Source: an uncultured Lachnospiraceae bacterium
GTDB taxonomy: Bacteria; Bacillota; Clostridia; Lachnospirales; Lachnospiraceae
Direction: 5' to 3'
Assembly: GCA_946537305.1 (NCBI GenBank)
Contig: CAMNFR010000005.1
Location: forward strand, 1 to 64,000
Length of the DNA stretch: 64,000 nucleotides
The position numbers were made by a program, and so were the translations under genes. The notes under the pieces are model-generated. The model made no database searches and was not told where the DNA came from. It saw nothing but the letters and a program-made list of their open reading frames with translations. Positions within the stretch are counted from its first letter, which is position 1. Every line of letters begins with the position of its first letter. Positions 1 to 8,757 of this stretch are shown here, one piece after another.

Positions 1-2284
1 CTTTCTGCTCCTGCTTCGGTGCTCCTTCCGGTTCAGGCTTAGGTGCCGCTTCCGGTTCCACCGGTTCTTCCGCTGTCGCAGGCTCTTCTTCAGAATCCGT
101 CAAAGTCACAGGAATCTGCTCCACTGTCGCCTCTGTTATTACCGGCTCTTCTGCCACTTCACTCTCCTCTACTGCCATTTCTTCATCCTTGCAGATCTTC
201 CGGTTATAGAAATACCAGTAAAGTCGTTCCTGAGAAGACGTCCCTTCTCCGCCTTCTTCGCGGAGATAGCTGCCATCCGGCTGCATGGTGCGGGCTTTTT
301 CTTTGTCCTCCCGGAAGGCATTTAACACCTCGTGGATCTGTTCTCTGGTCTCGGGCGTACGTACCTCAATAAAGGCCTCTACGCGGCGCTCCAGATTGCG
401 GTTCAGAAGATCTCCGGATCCGATAAAGATCCTCTCGTCCTCTCCTTCTCCGAAGGCATACACGCGGGAGTGCTCCAGCCAACGGCCGACCACGCTCTTG
501 ATGGTAATATTTTCCGTTTTGTCCGGGATACCTGGCTTTAAGCAGCAGATCCCTCGGATGAACAGTTCGATCTTCACGCCCGCCCGGGAACATTCGATCA
601 GTTCATTCATGATATCCCGGTTGTTCAGGGAATTCACCTTAATGCATACACGGCCGGCTGCGCCTTTTCCGCGCTCCCTTTGCAGCATCTCGATAACGCG
701 GCTCTTAAAGCTCAGAGGCGCAATCCACAGCGTTTTTGCTTCCGGCGGGAACTCACCGGCTTCCAGGGCTCGGAAGGCTGCCTCTGCATCCGCCGCGGCC
801 CCCTCATCGGACGTGATCAGGGACAGATCGGTATACTGCTCACTGGTGACCTCGTTGTAATTGCCGGTCCCCACCTGGGTGATATGTTTTAAATTTCCCT
901 CTGACTGCCGTGTGATCAGGCAGAGCTTGCTGTGTACCTTCTGACCCGGCAGACCGTAGATAATACGGCATCCTGCGTCCTCCAGCATCTCGGAGTAATC
1001 GATATTGCTCTGCTCATCAAAGCGGGCACGAAGTTCCAGCAGGCACAGCACGTCCTTGCCTCGGTCGGCGGCATAGGCCAGTGCCGCTGCTACTTTACTG
1101 CTGTTGGAAAGTCGGTAGAGCGTTATCTTGATGGAGATTACCTCCGGGTCATCCGCCGCCTCGTACAGCAGATCCACAAACGGGTTCATGCTCTGGAAGG
1201 GGAAGGACAGCAGCAGGTCATGCTTATCAATATAATCAATATATTCGCCCTTCTTCAGGCCGATATTTTTGGCCGGCTTCCGCTCCTCGTACTTATAATC
1301 TGCACCGCCGCGGATACTGCTCCGGAAGGACAGATCAAAGGGGACCGTCGTCGTAAACACACGATGCTCCGGTACGCCGATCTTTTTCACAAGGATGGCC
1401 TTTGACGCCTGGGATAGCTTTCCGAAGATCTGCAGTCTTACAGGCATTTCTCTCTTGCGCTTGCGGAGCATATTGGACATCTTGTCCCTGAAATCATCGT
1501 TGTCCTTGCGGTCCTCAATGAATACATCCGCATTTCTTGTCACACGGATGACCGCCGATTCACGGATCTCTTCTTTTTTCAGAAGAATCGGCAGGAAGCG
1601 CCGCACCAACTGCGCCGTAAGAACAATCTTCTGTCTTCCGTCCAGTTCAAAGGCCGTGTACGCGGGAAGTCGGTTCAGCGGCACTACGGCCAGACGCACT
1701 GCCGGTTCACGCCCCACAAAGGCAACTACATAGGATTCGCCGCCCCACATAAACGGCAGCGGCTGGTTCAGGTCCATGATCCTGGGGGCCAGAAGATGAC
1801 GGAATTCCCCAAAGTGCTTTTTGCACATCAGTTCATCTACCTTAGAGATCTTCTTGAAATCCAGGATATCGATGCCGTCTGCCTTCATTTCTTCCTTCAG
1901 TGTCTTCCACACACTTTCTGCTAAAGCCTGCTGCTTGCGCACGGCCGCCAGAATGTGTGCCACCTGCTCTGCGGGCGTCCAGCCGGATACAGGATCCTTA
2001 TGATTCGGCAGCAGCTTTTCCCGATGCGTCAGAATACCGACGCGCACCCGGAAGAACTCCTCCATATTAGACTGATAGATCATCAGGAATTTCAGGCGTT
2101 CCAGAAGAGGCACCGTGTGGTCTGCCGCTTCCTGCAGGACGCGCAGATTAAATTCCAGCCAACTAAGTTCCCGGTTGACGAACCAGTCATTGGCCGGTGC
2201 GGGAAGTACAACGGCCTTCTTGACCTTCGGTCCCTCATTTTTCTTTGTATCTTTTTTCTTGATGTTTTTCGTTTGGTCTGCCAT
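1..2284 (-). CDS. ppk1: Polyphosphate kinase 1, partial (C-terminus off the left edge)
   Basis: This enzyme reversibly transfers the ATP gamma-phosphate onto polyphosphate through a phospho-histidine intermediate. The ORF track misses it because no stop codon lies inside the window; I read the frame by hand. The N-terminal domain begins with NRELSWLEFNLRVL. The two phospholipase-D-like halves carry VHSKLCLITR, with the presumed phosphorylated His, and GRWLEHSRVYAF. About 760 residues are visible, already longer than a usual PPK1 (about 700). The last 70 or so visible residues are a Glu/Pro/Ala/Lys-rich tail ending APKPEPEGAPKQEQK at the edge, so the protein carries a disordered extension. AAGGAG precedes the ATG, which lies 17 nt after the ppk2 stop, so the two form an operon. 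Function is certain; the tail's role is unknown. Confidence 0.95.
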   Translation of the reverse strand, partial: MADQTKNIKKKDTKKNEGPKVKKAVVLPAPANDWFVNRELSWLEFNLRVLQEAADHTVPLLERLKFLMIYQSNMEEFFRVRVGILTHREKLLPNHKDPVSGWTPAEQVAHILAAVRKQQALAESVWKTLKEEMKADGIDILDFKKISKVDELMCKKHFGEFRHLLAPRIMDLNQPLPFMWGGESYVVAFVGREPAVRLAVVPLNRLPAYTAFELDGRQKIVLTAQLVRRFLPILLKKEEIRESAVIRVTRNADVFIEDRKDNDDFRDKMSNMLRKRKREMPVRLQIFGKLSQASKAILVKKIGVPEHRVFTTTVPFDLSFRSSIRGGADYKYEERKPAKNIGLKKGEYIDYIDKHDLLLSFPFQSMNPFVDLLYEAADDPEVISIKITLYRLSNSSKVAAALAYAADRGKDVLCLLELRARFDEQSNIDYSEMLEDAGCRIIYGLPGQKVHSKLCLITRQSEGNLKHITQVGTGNYNEVTSEQYTDLSLITSDEGAAADAEAAFRALEAGEFPPEAKTLWIAPLSFKSRVIEMLQRERGKGAAGRVCIKVNSLNNRDIMNELIECSRAGVKIELFIRGICCLKPGIPDKTENITIKSVVGRWLEHSRVYAFGEGEDERIFIGSGDLLNRNLERRVEAFIEVRTPETREQIHEVLNAFREDKEKARTMQPDGSYLREEGGEGTSSQERLYWYFYNRKICKDEEMAVEESEVAEEPVITEATVEQIPVTLTDSEEEPATAEEPVEPEAAPKPEPEGAPKQEQK

Positions 2285-2300
2285 AGCAGCAACATTCTCC

Positions 2301-3794
2301 TTAGTCGTTCAGTATCTTTTCCATATGATGATCGATGGCCTCCTCCAGGGCCTCGATGATGATCTCCAGGGTGCGGATGCGGGCGTATTTTTTATCATTG
2401 GATTCAATGATAAACCAGGGTGCATTCTTTGTGCTGGTCTTTTCCAGCATTTCATCGATGGCTTCCTCGTACTGAGGCCATTTTTCGCGGTTGCGCCAGT
2501 CCTCATCCGTGATCTTCCACTGTTTTTCCGGTGTGTTCTGCCGGTCGGTAAAGCGGGCCAGCTGGGTATCTGAATCAATATGGATCCAGAATTTTAATAC
2601 TACAGCGCCCCAGTCGGTCAGCTGCCGTTCAAATTCGTTGATCTCGTTATAGGCGCGCTTCCAGTCCTTTTCGGTGCAGAACCCTTCCAGCCGCTCCACC
2701 ATGACACGCCCGTACCAGGTGCGGTCGAAAATGCATACATGGCCGCTCTTCGGAAGTCTTGTCCAGAACCGCCACAGGTACTGACGGTTCAGTTCATGCG
2801 GCTCAGGCGAAGCAATGGGCATCACATCAAAGCCGCGGGGATCCAGCGGATAGGTGACGCGGCGGATGTTGCCGCCCTTACCGGCAGCGTCCCAGCCTTC
2901 ATAGCAGAGCACGACCGGAATCTTCCGGCGGTAGATAATATTGTGCAGCTCTGCCAGACGCTTCTGCAGCTTCTTCAGTTTTTCCTTGTACTCCTCTTCC
3001 TCCAGCGCGGGGCTCAGATCTACCTCCGAAAGCTTCGGCATGGGGATCAGCGGGAAGTCCTCCTCGAACGGGTCGCCGTTATATTTCCCTTTTTCAAGGG
3101 CCTTTTCGATCTTACCGGTCAGAAGAGCCAGGGAGTCACGCACGGCTTTGCGGCGCTTGCTTCCGTCGATCTTATGCCATTTCACGGTGTCCCCGGTGGC
3201 ATCCATAAAGTTCTCATAGGCCTCCCGGAACCGTTTGTATTCCCGGTGCTGCCAGCGGTCTTCCTCTGTGACACGCCACTCTGTATTGGCCTTATCCTGC
3301 AGATTGGCCAGTCTCTCGAATTGCTCCTCCTTTGAAATATCCAAAAAGATCTTCAGAATAATATAACCGGCGTCCCGCAGCTGCCGCTCAAATTCATTCA
3401 CGGAGCGCACACGTGTTTTATATTCTTTCTTGGTGATCTCATGGCGCACATACTTGCGCACGACATCCTCCATCCAGCCAGAATCATAGAACATGATCTT
3501 CCCGTTTTCCGGAATCTTTTCTGCATAGGGATACAGGAACGGGTACCGGCATTCATTCTCCCGCTGAATGACCGGGGAAGTCACATTATAAAAACGGGGA
3601 TCGATCTCACTGATCAGCTCATTGATCAGACTTCCCTTGCCGGCAGCGGCCCAGCCCTCTATCAGCACGATTACTGGAAGTTTTGCCTCCCGCAGGAGCT
3701 GCTGCTGACCCTTCAGCTTTTCCAGAAGGGCTTTAACCTCCTGTTTCATTTGTTCTTTTTTGCTGATTTTTTCCTCTTTGATTTCCTCTGACAT
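2301..3794 (-). CDS. Two-domain PPK2-family polyphosphate:nucleotide phosphotransferase
   Basis: PPK2-family enzymes phosphorylate AMP, ADP or GDP using polyphosphate. At 497 aa this protein has two fused PPK2 domains. The first has the P-loop IEGWAAAGKGSLINEL near residue 50, and the second has YEGWDAAGKGGNIRRV near residue 300. The usual lid/Walker B signature FDRxWY is intact only in the second half (IFDRTWYGRVMVERLEGF). The first half has YDSGWMEDVV, so the N-terminal domain is probably structural, as known for class II polyphosphate:AMP phosphotransferases. AGGAGG lies 5 nt before the ATG. It is first in an operon with ppk1, behind a consensus promoter. The pairing implies polyphosphate made by PPK1 can be drawn on for ADP/ATP. 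AMP preference is inferred from the two-domain layout. Confidence 0.9.
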   Translation of the reverse strand: MSEEIKEEKISKKEQMKQEVKALLEKLKGQQQLLREAKLPVIVLIEGWAAAGKGSLINELISEIDPRFYNVTSPVIQRENECRYPFLYPYAEKIPENGKIMFYDSGWMEDVVRKYVRHEITKKEYKTRVRSVNEFERQLRDAGYIILKIFLDISKEEQFERLANLQDKANTEWRVTEEDRWQHREYKRFREAYENFMDATGDTVKWHKIDGSKRRKAVRDSLALLTGKIEKALEKGKYNGDPFEEDFPLIPMPKLSEVDLSPALEEEEYKEKLKKLQKRLAELHNIIYRRKIPVVLCYEGWDAAGKGGNIRRVTYPLDPRGFDVMPIASPEPHELNRQYLWRFWTRLPKSGHVCIFDRTWYGRVMVERLEGFCTEKDWKRAYNEINEFERQLTDWGAVVLKFWIHIDSDTQLARFTDRQNTPEKQWKITDEDWRNREKWPQYEEAIDEMLEKTSTKNAPWFIIESNDKKYARIRTLEIIIEALEEAIDHHMEKILND

Positions 3795-3877
3795 GGCTTC
3801 CTCCTGTTCATAATAATTCTGAGTAACTATTTACCGATTTTTGAAATACGAAAGGGCAATTTTGTCATATATAGTTT

Positions 3878-3906
3878 ATTATACGAAATCAAAACAGATA
3901 ATACAA
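3878..3906 (-). promoter_or_regulatory. Sigma-A-type promoter of the ppk2-ppk1 operon
   Basis: On the minus strand TTGTAT and TATAAT are separated by exactly 17 nt, about 85 nt upstream of the ppk2 ATG. The surroundings are AT-rich compared with the rest of the window. It lies just beyond the terminator of the preceding TPM-domain gene, so the polyphosphate operon starts fresh here. Confidence 0.75.
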
Positions 3907-3933
3907 GAAAAAATAGCAAAAATATACGATAAA

Positions 3934-3969
3934 GGCTGCTGTGCCGGAATCTTTTCCGGCACAGCAGCC
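3934..3969 (-). terminator. Rho-independent terminator after the TPM-domain gene
   Basis: A near-perfect hairpin, GGCTGCTGTGCCGGAA paired with TTCCGGCACAGCAGCC, is followed on the minus strand by TTTATCGTATATTTTTGC. It sits 45 nt past the end of the TPM-domain gene. It is the first strong terminator I see after more than 21 kb of tightly packed minus-strand genes. Confidence 0.8.
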
Positions 3970-4013
3970 ACATCAGTAATGTAAGCATATTCTGTTGATC
4001 CAAGTCCCCGGTA

Positions 4014-4859
4014 TCAGAATTTACCGGAGTGTCCGGAGAAACCACCGGAATCTACAGAGGTCCCGCCTCCGCCGCCTCCGGATCCTTTATTTCTCTGGAT
4101 ATGGCGGTGCGTGATCGTGCGGTTCTGGAAAACATCTCTTCTGCGATCCACCGTCAGACTGCCCCGGATCGCGTACACGTTCGCATTTCCGGCTTCCGTA
4201 GCCGTCTTCATGCTGCGGTAGGAGCCGCCGACCACAGAACCACCCGCGATCAGGCCGATGATCATGGCGATCACACGCTCCATAAAATGCCTTGCAGACT
4301 TAGCATCCGGGTCCGTATCTACATCAAAAGGCTCACCGTCACGCGCCATCTGCAGGTACTTTTCACTCTGCGTCAGATAGTCGGAAAAGCCGCCGTACCA
4401 GTCGTTATTGCGGAAGTTATCCAGATAGACCTCATCCAGCTTTTCTTTTCCGTAATCCGTAAAGGCCATATTGCCGAAATCACCATGTGCAATAATCGCA
4501 AAATCCCGGTCGTTCATGGAGAGCATCAGCATCTCGCCATCTCTTCCATCCCCGTAGCCGAAATCCATATCCTGCCAGATGGATTTTGCCGCATCATAGG
4601 GACTGGCGGCATTATAATCCTGATAATCATTGACTGTAACAATATAGCAGGCACACTGATAATCCGCCGCCACCTGTGCGGCCTTTTCCTGCAGCGCATT
4701 CTGTTCTTCTTCAGTCATGATTCCGGCCGTATCCCACACATAGACTCCGGAATAATCTGTATTTTCACCGGTTGCCAGCACAGCTGCAGGGGCTGTCAGC
4801 AGAAAGAGGACCGAAAGGATCATTGCAAAGCAAAGGAAAGCTTTTTTCATTTCTTTCAT
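4014..4859 (-). CDS. Secreted/membrane TPM-domain (YgcG-like) protein
   Basis: 281 aa from the chosen ATG. A signal peptide (KKAFLCFAMILSVLFLL, then APAAVLA) precedes a TPM domain: VWDTAGIMTEEEQNALQEKA near residue 40 and GDGRDGEMLMLSMNDRDFAI near residue 100. A single membrane helix (MERVIAMIIGLIAGGSVVGG) lies near residue 200. The C-terminus is Gly/Ser-rich (GSGGGGGGTSVDSGGFSGHS), the usual end of this family. The ORF track begins at a GTG 9 nt upstream that overlaps the GGAGG Shine-Dalgarno, so the ATG 8 nt downstream of GGAGG is preferred. TPM proteins are extracytoplasmic and some have phosphatase activity or help build membrane complexes, but no specific role can be read here. It follows the zinc-ribbon gene closely. 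Confidence 0.75.
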   Translation of the reverse strand: MKEMKKAFLCFAMILSVLFLLTAPAAVLATGENTDYSGVYVWDTAGIMTEEEQNALQEKAAQVAADYQCACYIVTVNDYQDYNAASPYDAAKSIWQDMDFGYGDGRDGEMLMLSMNDRDFAIIAHGDFGNMAFTDYGKEKLDEVYLDNFRNNDWYGGFSDYLTQSEKYLQMARDGEPFDVDTDPDAKSARHFMERVIAMIIGLIAGGSVVGGSYRSMKTATEAGNANVYAIRGSLTVDRRRDVFQNRTITHRHIQRNKGSGGGGGGTSVDSGGFSGHSGKF

Positions 4860-4871
4860 ACCGATCACCTC

Positions 4872-6089
4872 CTAAAACAGCAGGTTCAGCAGCAGCGAAA
4901 GCACTACGGTAATGCCTCCTGCCAGGCCGAAGAACCAGGCCGCCATCTTCCCCTTGGAAACGGGCAGATCTCCCACGATCTTTCCGGTCTGTCCGTTCAT
5001 GGCGAACAGGAAATCTTTTCCGTCCCAATGTGTGTTCAGGATCCATACCGGCAGCAGCGCATAGCTGACCTTGCCTCGATGAATCTGCACATTCTCCCGG
5101 ATAACATTACACGAACCATAACCGGTAACAGTCTGTTCGATCTGTTGCACAAAGGTGCTGCGCACACGTTTTTCGATCCGCGGAATATTTTCCTTGGCTG
5201 AAACATCATATTTGTCCGCCAGATATCCCGGAAGATACGCGGTGGAGAACTCCTTCAGATCTTCGTAGTGAAACGGCTCTATGGCATCCATGTGACCGTC
5301 AGGCATCTTTTTGGCACCGTCCGCCGGCACGCGCGAAAAGGCCATGCGTCCGCCGCGTTCCACCTGGAAATGTTCTGTTTCCGTTGTCTCCGTATCCCCG
5401 CGGGTATAGGTATGCGTTCTGGTCGCGTGGAAATGCACCGAGCCCGCCGCCTCTCCGTCGAACAGCCAGAAAGGCACGTAGATCCCCTTGATCTCACGGA
5501 TATGGCTCTCTCTGGTAAACGCAGAGGGAAGCAGTCTCTTGCCTTTATAGAGCGTTCTGAGCGCATTCTCCGCCGCCGCCTGATCCAACTTGAAAGGAAT
5601 GATGTAATCCGGCTTCAGCGTTCCAGCGAACTGCCCCGGAATAATGGAAGGATTGTTGCAGTACGGGCACTGTGTGGCAGCCGTGGTCTCCTCGCAGATA
5701 AGCTCCGCGCCGCAGGAAGGGCAGTGATAAGCCTTCATACCGGCCGCTTCTGCGCCCCAGTCACTGGTAATACCATCTGCATCCCAGGGATTTTCCTGTT
5801 CCGCCTCATGTTCCTCCGCGACCGATTCACCGGCAGCAGTATCCGAAGCCGTCATTTCCGCGGCAGCGGTCCCTGACTGTGCGGAAGCTGCAGACTCCTG
5901 TGCCGCCGCTTCCTCTTCCTGGACCATGGCCTGCGCCGCCTGTTCATCCTTCTCCCGATAATACTCTTCTACCTCAGCCACCGTATAGGTGCTGCCGCAG
6001 TAATCGCAGACCAGCTTTCCGCTGGCAGAATCAAAATGCAGCGGGCCGGTACAGGCCGGGCACTGATAGTTTGTTATCTGAGATGGCAT
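4872..6089 (-). CDS. Zinc-ribbon membrane-anchored protein of unknown function
   Basis: 405 aa. An N-terminal zinc ribbon (YQCPACTGPLHFD, then LVCDYCGSTYTV) is followed by an acidic Ala/Glu-rich linker. A second zinc ribbon (YHCPSCGAELIC, then TQCPYCNNPSII) lies near residue 120. A conserved beta-rich region begins KPDYIIPFKLD and continues with IKGIYVPFWLFDGEA. The protein ends in one hydrophobic segment (FFGLAGGITVVLSLLLNLLF). Proteins of this layout are common in Clostridia next to TPM-domain proteins and have been called TFIIB-type zinc-ribbon proteins, but nothing suggests transcription-factor activity. The C-terminal helix suggests tail anchoring with the ribbons in the cytoplasm. It lies 12 nt before the TPM gene, so the two probably act together. 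Function is not assigned. Confidence 0.75.
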   Translation of the reverse strand: MPSQITNYQCPACTGPLHFDSASGKLVCDYCGSTYTVAEVEEYYREKDEQAAQAMVQEEEAAAQESAASAQSGTAAAEMTASDTAAGESVAEEHEAEQENPWDADGITSDWGAEAAGMKAYHCPSCGAELICEETTAATQCPYCNNPSIIPGQFAGTLKPDYIIPFKLDQAAAENALRTLYKGKRLLPSAFTRESHIREIKGIYVPFWLFDGEAAGSVHFHATRTHTYTRGDTETTETEHFQVERGGRMAFSRVPADGAKKMPDGHMDAIEPFHYEDLKEFSTAYLPGYLADKYDVSAKENIPRIEKRVRSTFVQQIEQTVTGYGSCNVIRENVQIHRGKVSYALLPVWILNTHWDGKDFLFAMNGQTGKIVGDLPVSKGKMAAWFFGLAGGITVVLSLLLNLLF

Positions 6090-6131
6090 AATAAATCCCT
6101 CCCTTTCCCGCAGCAGCCTGACTGTTCCGGG

Positions 6132-7478
6132 TTAAGACTGAACCACCGATTTATGTTCCCATACGCCGCTCTTATAGCGCGCCAGGTTAATGATACAAGT
6201 TACGCTCCATGCCAGCGGAAGGCTCCACCAGATCGAGCGGTAGCTGATCCAGGTGAGCGCCATCAGATAGGCACTGATCACACGGATAGCCAGATTGATA
6301 AAACTGCTGACGGCCGTGATCTTAACATCTCCGGCGCCCTGCAGAAGTCCTGCCGCTATGGTATAGGCAGAATTCGGCAGCATAAAGATCACAAGAAGAT
6401 CCAGATGCGCGGCACCTCTGGCCAGCCCTTCTTCGCTGATGTGGAATATGGACAGCAGCTGTGTATCGAATGCGATCATAAATGCCGCAATGACCGCGCT
6501 GATGCCGACGGCCACCAGAACGGTATGCCGGAATCCCCGCCGTACACGGTCCGGACGGCCCGCGCCGATGTTCTGCCCGGTAAAGCTGGCCATGGCAGAG
6601 CTGAAAGCGCTTGGAATGATATGGATGAAGGATTCCACCTTCTGTTCCGCTGCAAACCCTTCTATACTGGCCGCCCCGAAGGAATTGACCAAACGCTGCA
6701 GAATAATAAATCCAACGCTGAGCACCGAAGTCTGCAGCATGATCGGGAGCGAGATCCGTCCGATCAGCAGCGCCTTTTCCCGCCGCCACATACGGTTCTC
6801 TTTTCGAAGAAGGTTGTACTCCGGGTAGTGCTTGTTCAGATATCGCATGCATGCAGCTGCGGACCCCGCCTGGGCGATCACTGTGGCCAGGACAGCGCCC
6901 ACGACCTCCAGATGGAATACGACCACAAAAAGCAGATCCAGTACTACATTGATGATGGCAGCCACCAGCAGGAAAAGCATGGCACCGCGGGAATCCCCAT
7001 GAGCACGAAGGATTCCGTAGCAAACATTATAGACAAATTGAAACAGCAGGCCGACCGCATAAATGCAGAAGTACTGCAGACTGTATACCAACATGTTGTC
7101 AGGCGTTCGCAGCAGACCGGAAATCAAAGGCCTGGCTCCGACCAGACAGATCAGGATAACGACCGCGCTCACGGCCAGCCCCAGGAGCTGAGCTGTCATG
7201 GCGGTCTCTTTCACATCCTGATCCCTTCCGGCTCCGTAGAACTGGGAGGTCACGATATTCACTCCGTTCCCCAGGGAGGTGCAAAGAAAATTCACCAGCA
7301 TAATGGAGGAGGCCAGCAGACCAATGGCACCGAAGGCGGTCTCGCCGACAAAGGTCCCCACGATCACACTGTCCACGAAGGAATATAACGCCTGCAGCAG
7401 GCTGGCACCCATCAGAGGCAGGGAAAACCTCAGGATCACAGGCCATTCCCTGCCTTCTGTCATGTTATTATGCTTCAT
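6132..7478 (-). CDS. MATE-family multidrug/cation antiporter
   Basis: 448 aa, about twelve hydrophobic segments in two similar halves, the normal size for MATE exporters, which expel organic cations or drugs in exchange for Na+ or H+. The N-terminus has the family look: ILRFSLPLMGASLLQALYSFVDSVIVG, read in pieces, with VDSVIVGTFVGETAFGAIG after the first helix. The start overlaps the 3' end of purD by 11 nt, so translation is probably coupled to the purine genes. Substrate cannot be predicted. An export role connected to purine synthesis is possible but rests only on position. Confidence 0.9.
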   Translation of the reverse strand: MKHNNMTEGREWPVILRFSLPLMGASLLQALYSFVDSVIVGTFVGETAFGAIGLLASSIMLVNFLCTSLGNGVNIVTSQFYGAGRDQDVKETAMTAQLLGLAVSAVVILICLVGARPLISGLLRTPDNMLVYSLQYFCIYAVGLLFQFVYNVCYGILRAHGDSRGAMLFLLVAAIINVVLDLLFVVVFHLEVVGAVLATVIAQAGSAAACMRYLNKHYPEYNLLRKENRMWRREKALLIGRISLPIMLQTSVLSVGFIILQRLVNSFGAASIEGFAAEQKVESFIHIIPSAFSSAMASFTGQNIGAGRPDRVRRGFRHTVLVAVGISAVIAAFMIAFDTQLLSIFHISEEGLARGAAHLDLLVIFMLPNSAYTIAAGLLQGAGDVKITAVSSFINLAIRVISAYLMALTWISYRSIWWSLPLAWSVTCIINLARYKSGVWEHKSVVQS

Positions 7479-8742
7479 CTATGGCCTTTCCGATATCGGA
7501 GCGGCAGAACATGCCCTCCCAGGAGATTTCCTTCGCAGCCTTATAGGCATTCGCCCGGGCTTCCTTCAGGGTATCTCCCAGCGCCGTCACGCCCAGTACG
7601 CGGCCGCCGTTGGTAAGAAACTTTCCTTCCGGCGACAACTTTGTACCAGCATGGAAGACAAAGTAACCGTCTTTTCCTTCCAGCTTCTCCAGGCCGTGGA
7701 TCTCAAAACCCTTCTGATAGGACACGGGATAGCCGCCGGAAGCCAGCACCACACACACGCAGGCGTTATCTGCAAATGTCAGTTCGATCTGATCCAGCGT
7801 ACCGTCCACACAGGCCTCCATGACCTCTACAATATCATTCTCCATGCGAGGAAGCACGACCTGTGCTTCCGGATCGCCGAAGCGGGCATTATATTCCAGC
7901 ACGCGAGGGCCTTTTTCCGTCAGGATCAGCCCGAAGAAGATGATGCCTTTGAATTCTCTGCCTTCCGCGCGCATGGCGTCCACCGACGCCTGGAAAACAT
8001 ATTTCCGGCAGAACTCCTCCACCTCCGCCGTGTAGAAGGGGCTGGGGGAGAAGGTGCCCATACCGCCGGTATTCAGTCCCTGATCTCCATCGAGAGCACG
8101 CTTGTGGTCCTGTGCGGAGGTCATGGTGCGGATGGTCTTTCCATCCACAAAGGAAAGAACGGAGACCTCCCGACCGGTCAGGAATTCCTCCACGACCATG
8201 CGGTTGCCGGCTGAGCCGAACTTCTTGTCCATCATGATCTCCCGGACGCCGTCCATGGCCTCTTCTTTTGTCTGGCAAATCAGTACGCCTTTGCCAAGCG
8301 CCAGACCGTCCGCCTTCAGAACGATGGGATAATCGGAATGCTCCAGATATTCCATGGCGGCCTGCGGATCATCGAAGGTCTCATAGGCTGCCGTGGGAAT
8401 ATTATATTTCTTCATCAGATCTTTAGAGAACGCCTTGGACCCCTCCAGAATGGCTGCATTCTTCCTGGGTCCGAACACACGCAGGCCGGCCGCCTCAAAA
8501 ACGTCCACAATACCGCCGACCAGCGGATCATCCATACCGATGACCGTCAGATCGATCTCTTTTTCCTTCGCAAAGGCAGCCAGCGCATCAAATTCCATGG
8601 CGCCGATCGGCACGCATTCCGCGATCTGCCCGATTCCGGCATTTCCCGGTGCGCAGTAAATTTTATCCACCTTCGGGCTCTGTGCGATCTTCCACGCCAG
8701 AGCATGCTCTCTTCCGCCGCTTCCTACGATTAAAATCTTCAT
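7468..8742 (-). CDS. purD: Phosphoribosylamine-glycine ligase
   Basis: PurD (GAR synthetase) joins glycine to phosphoribosylamine with ATP, the second step of IMP synthesis. 424 aa, the family length. The N-terminal fold starts MKILIVGSGGREHALAWKIA. The ATP-grasp core includes YPIVLKADGLALGKGVLI and VVEEFLTGREVSVLSFVDG. The metal-binding end is RVLEYNARFGDPEAQVVL. It is last of a purK-purE-purM-purN-purD run, 15 nt after purN. Fully intact. Confidence 0.97.
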   Translation of the reverse strand: MKILIVGSGGREHALAWKIAQSPKVDKIYCAPGNAGIGQIAECVPIGAMEFDALAAFAKEKEIDLTVIGMDDPLVGGIVDVFEAAGLRVFGPRKNAAILEGSKAFSKDLMKKYNIPTAAYETFDDPQAAMEYLEHSDYPIVLKADGLALGKGVLICQTKEEAMDGVREIMMDKKFGSAGNRMVVEEFLTGREVSVLSFVDGKTIRTMTSAQDHKRALDGDQGLNTGGMGTFSPSPFYTAEVEEFCRKYVFQASVDAMRAEGREFKGIIFFGLILTEKGPRVLEYNARFGDPEAQVVLPRMENDIVEVMEACVDGTLDQIELTFADNACVCVVLASGGYPVSYQKGFEIHGLEKLEGKDGYFVFHAGTKLSPEGKFLTNGGRVLGVTALGDTLKEARANAYKAAKEISWEGMFCRSDIGKAIDEA

Positions 8743-8757
8743 ATTGTTCTCCCCTCT

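Noticed and set aside
1-2284. Apparent missing gene at the left end
   Set aside because: The ORF track shows no minus ORF there only because the reading frame has no stop inside the window; hand translation gives intact ppk1.
3827-4045. 72 aa minus ORF after the TPM gene
   Set aside because: It spans the terminator hairpin and the ppk promoter and overlaps the TPM gene end in another frame.
6036-7388. 450 aa plus-strand ORF opposite the MATE gene
   Set aside because: Antisense shadow; the minus frame is a complete MATE transporter.
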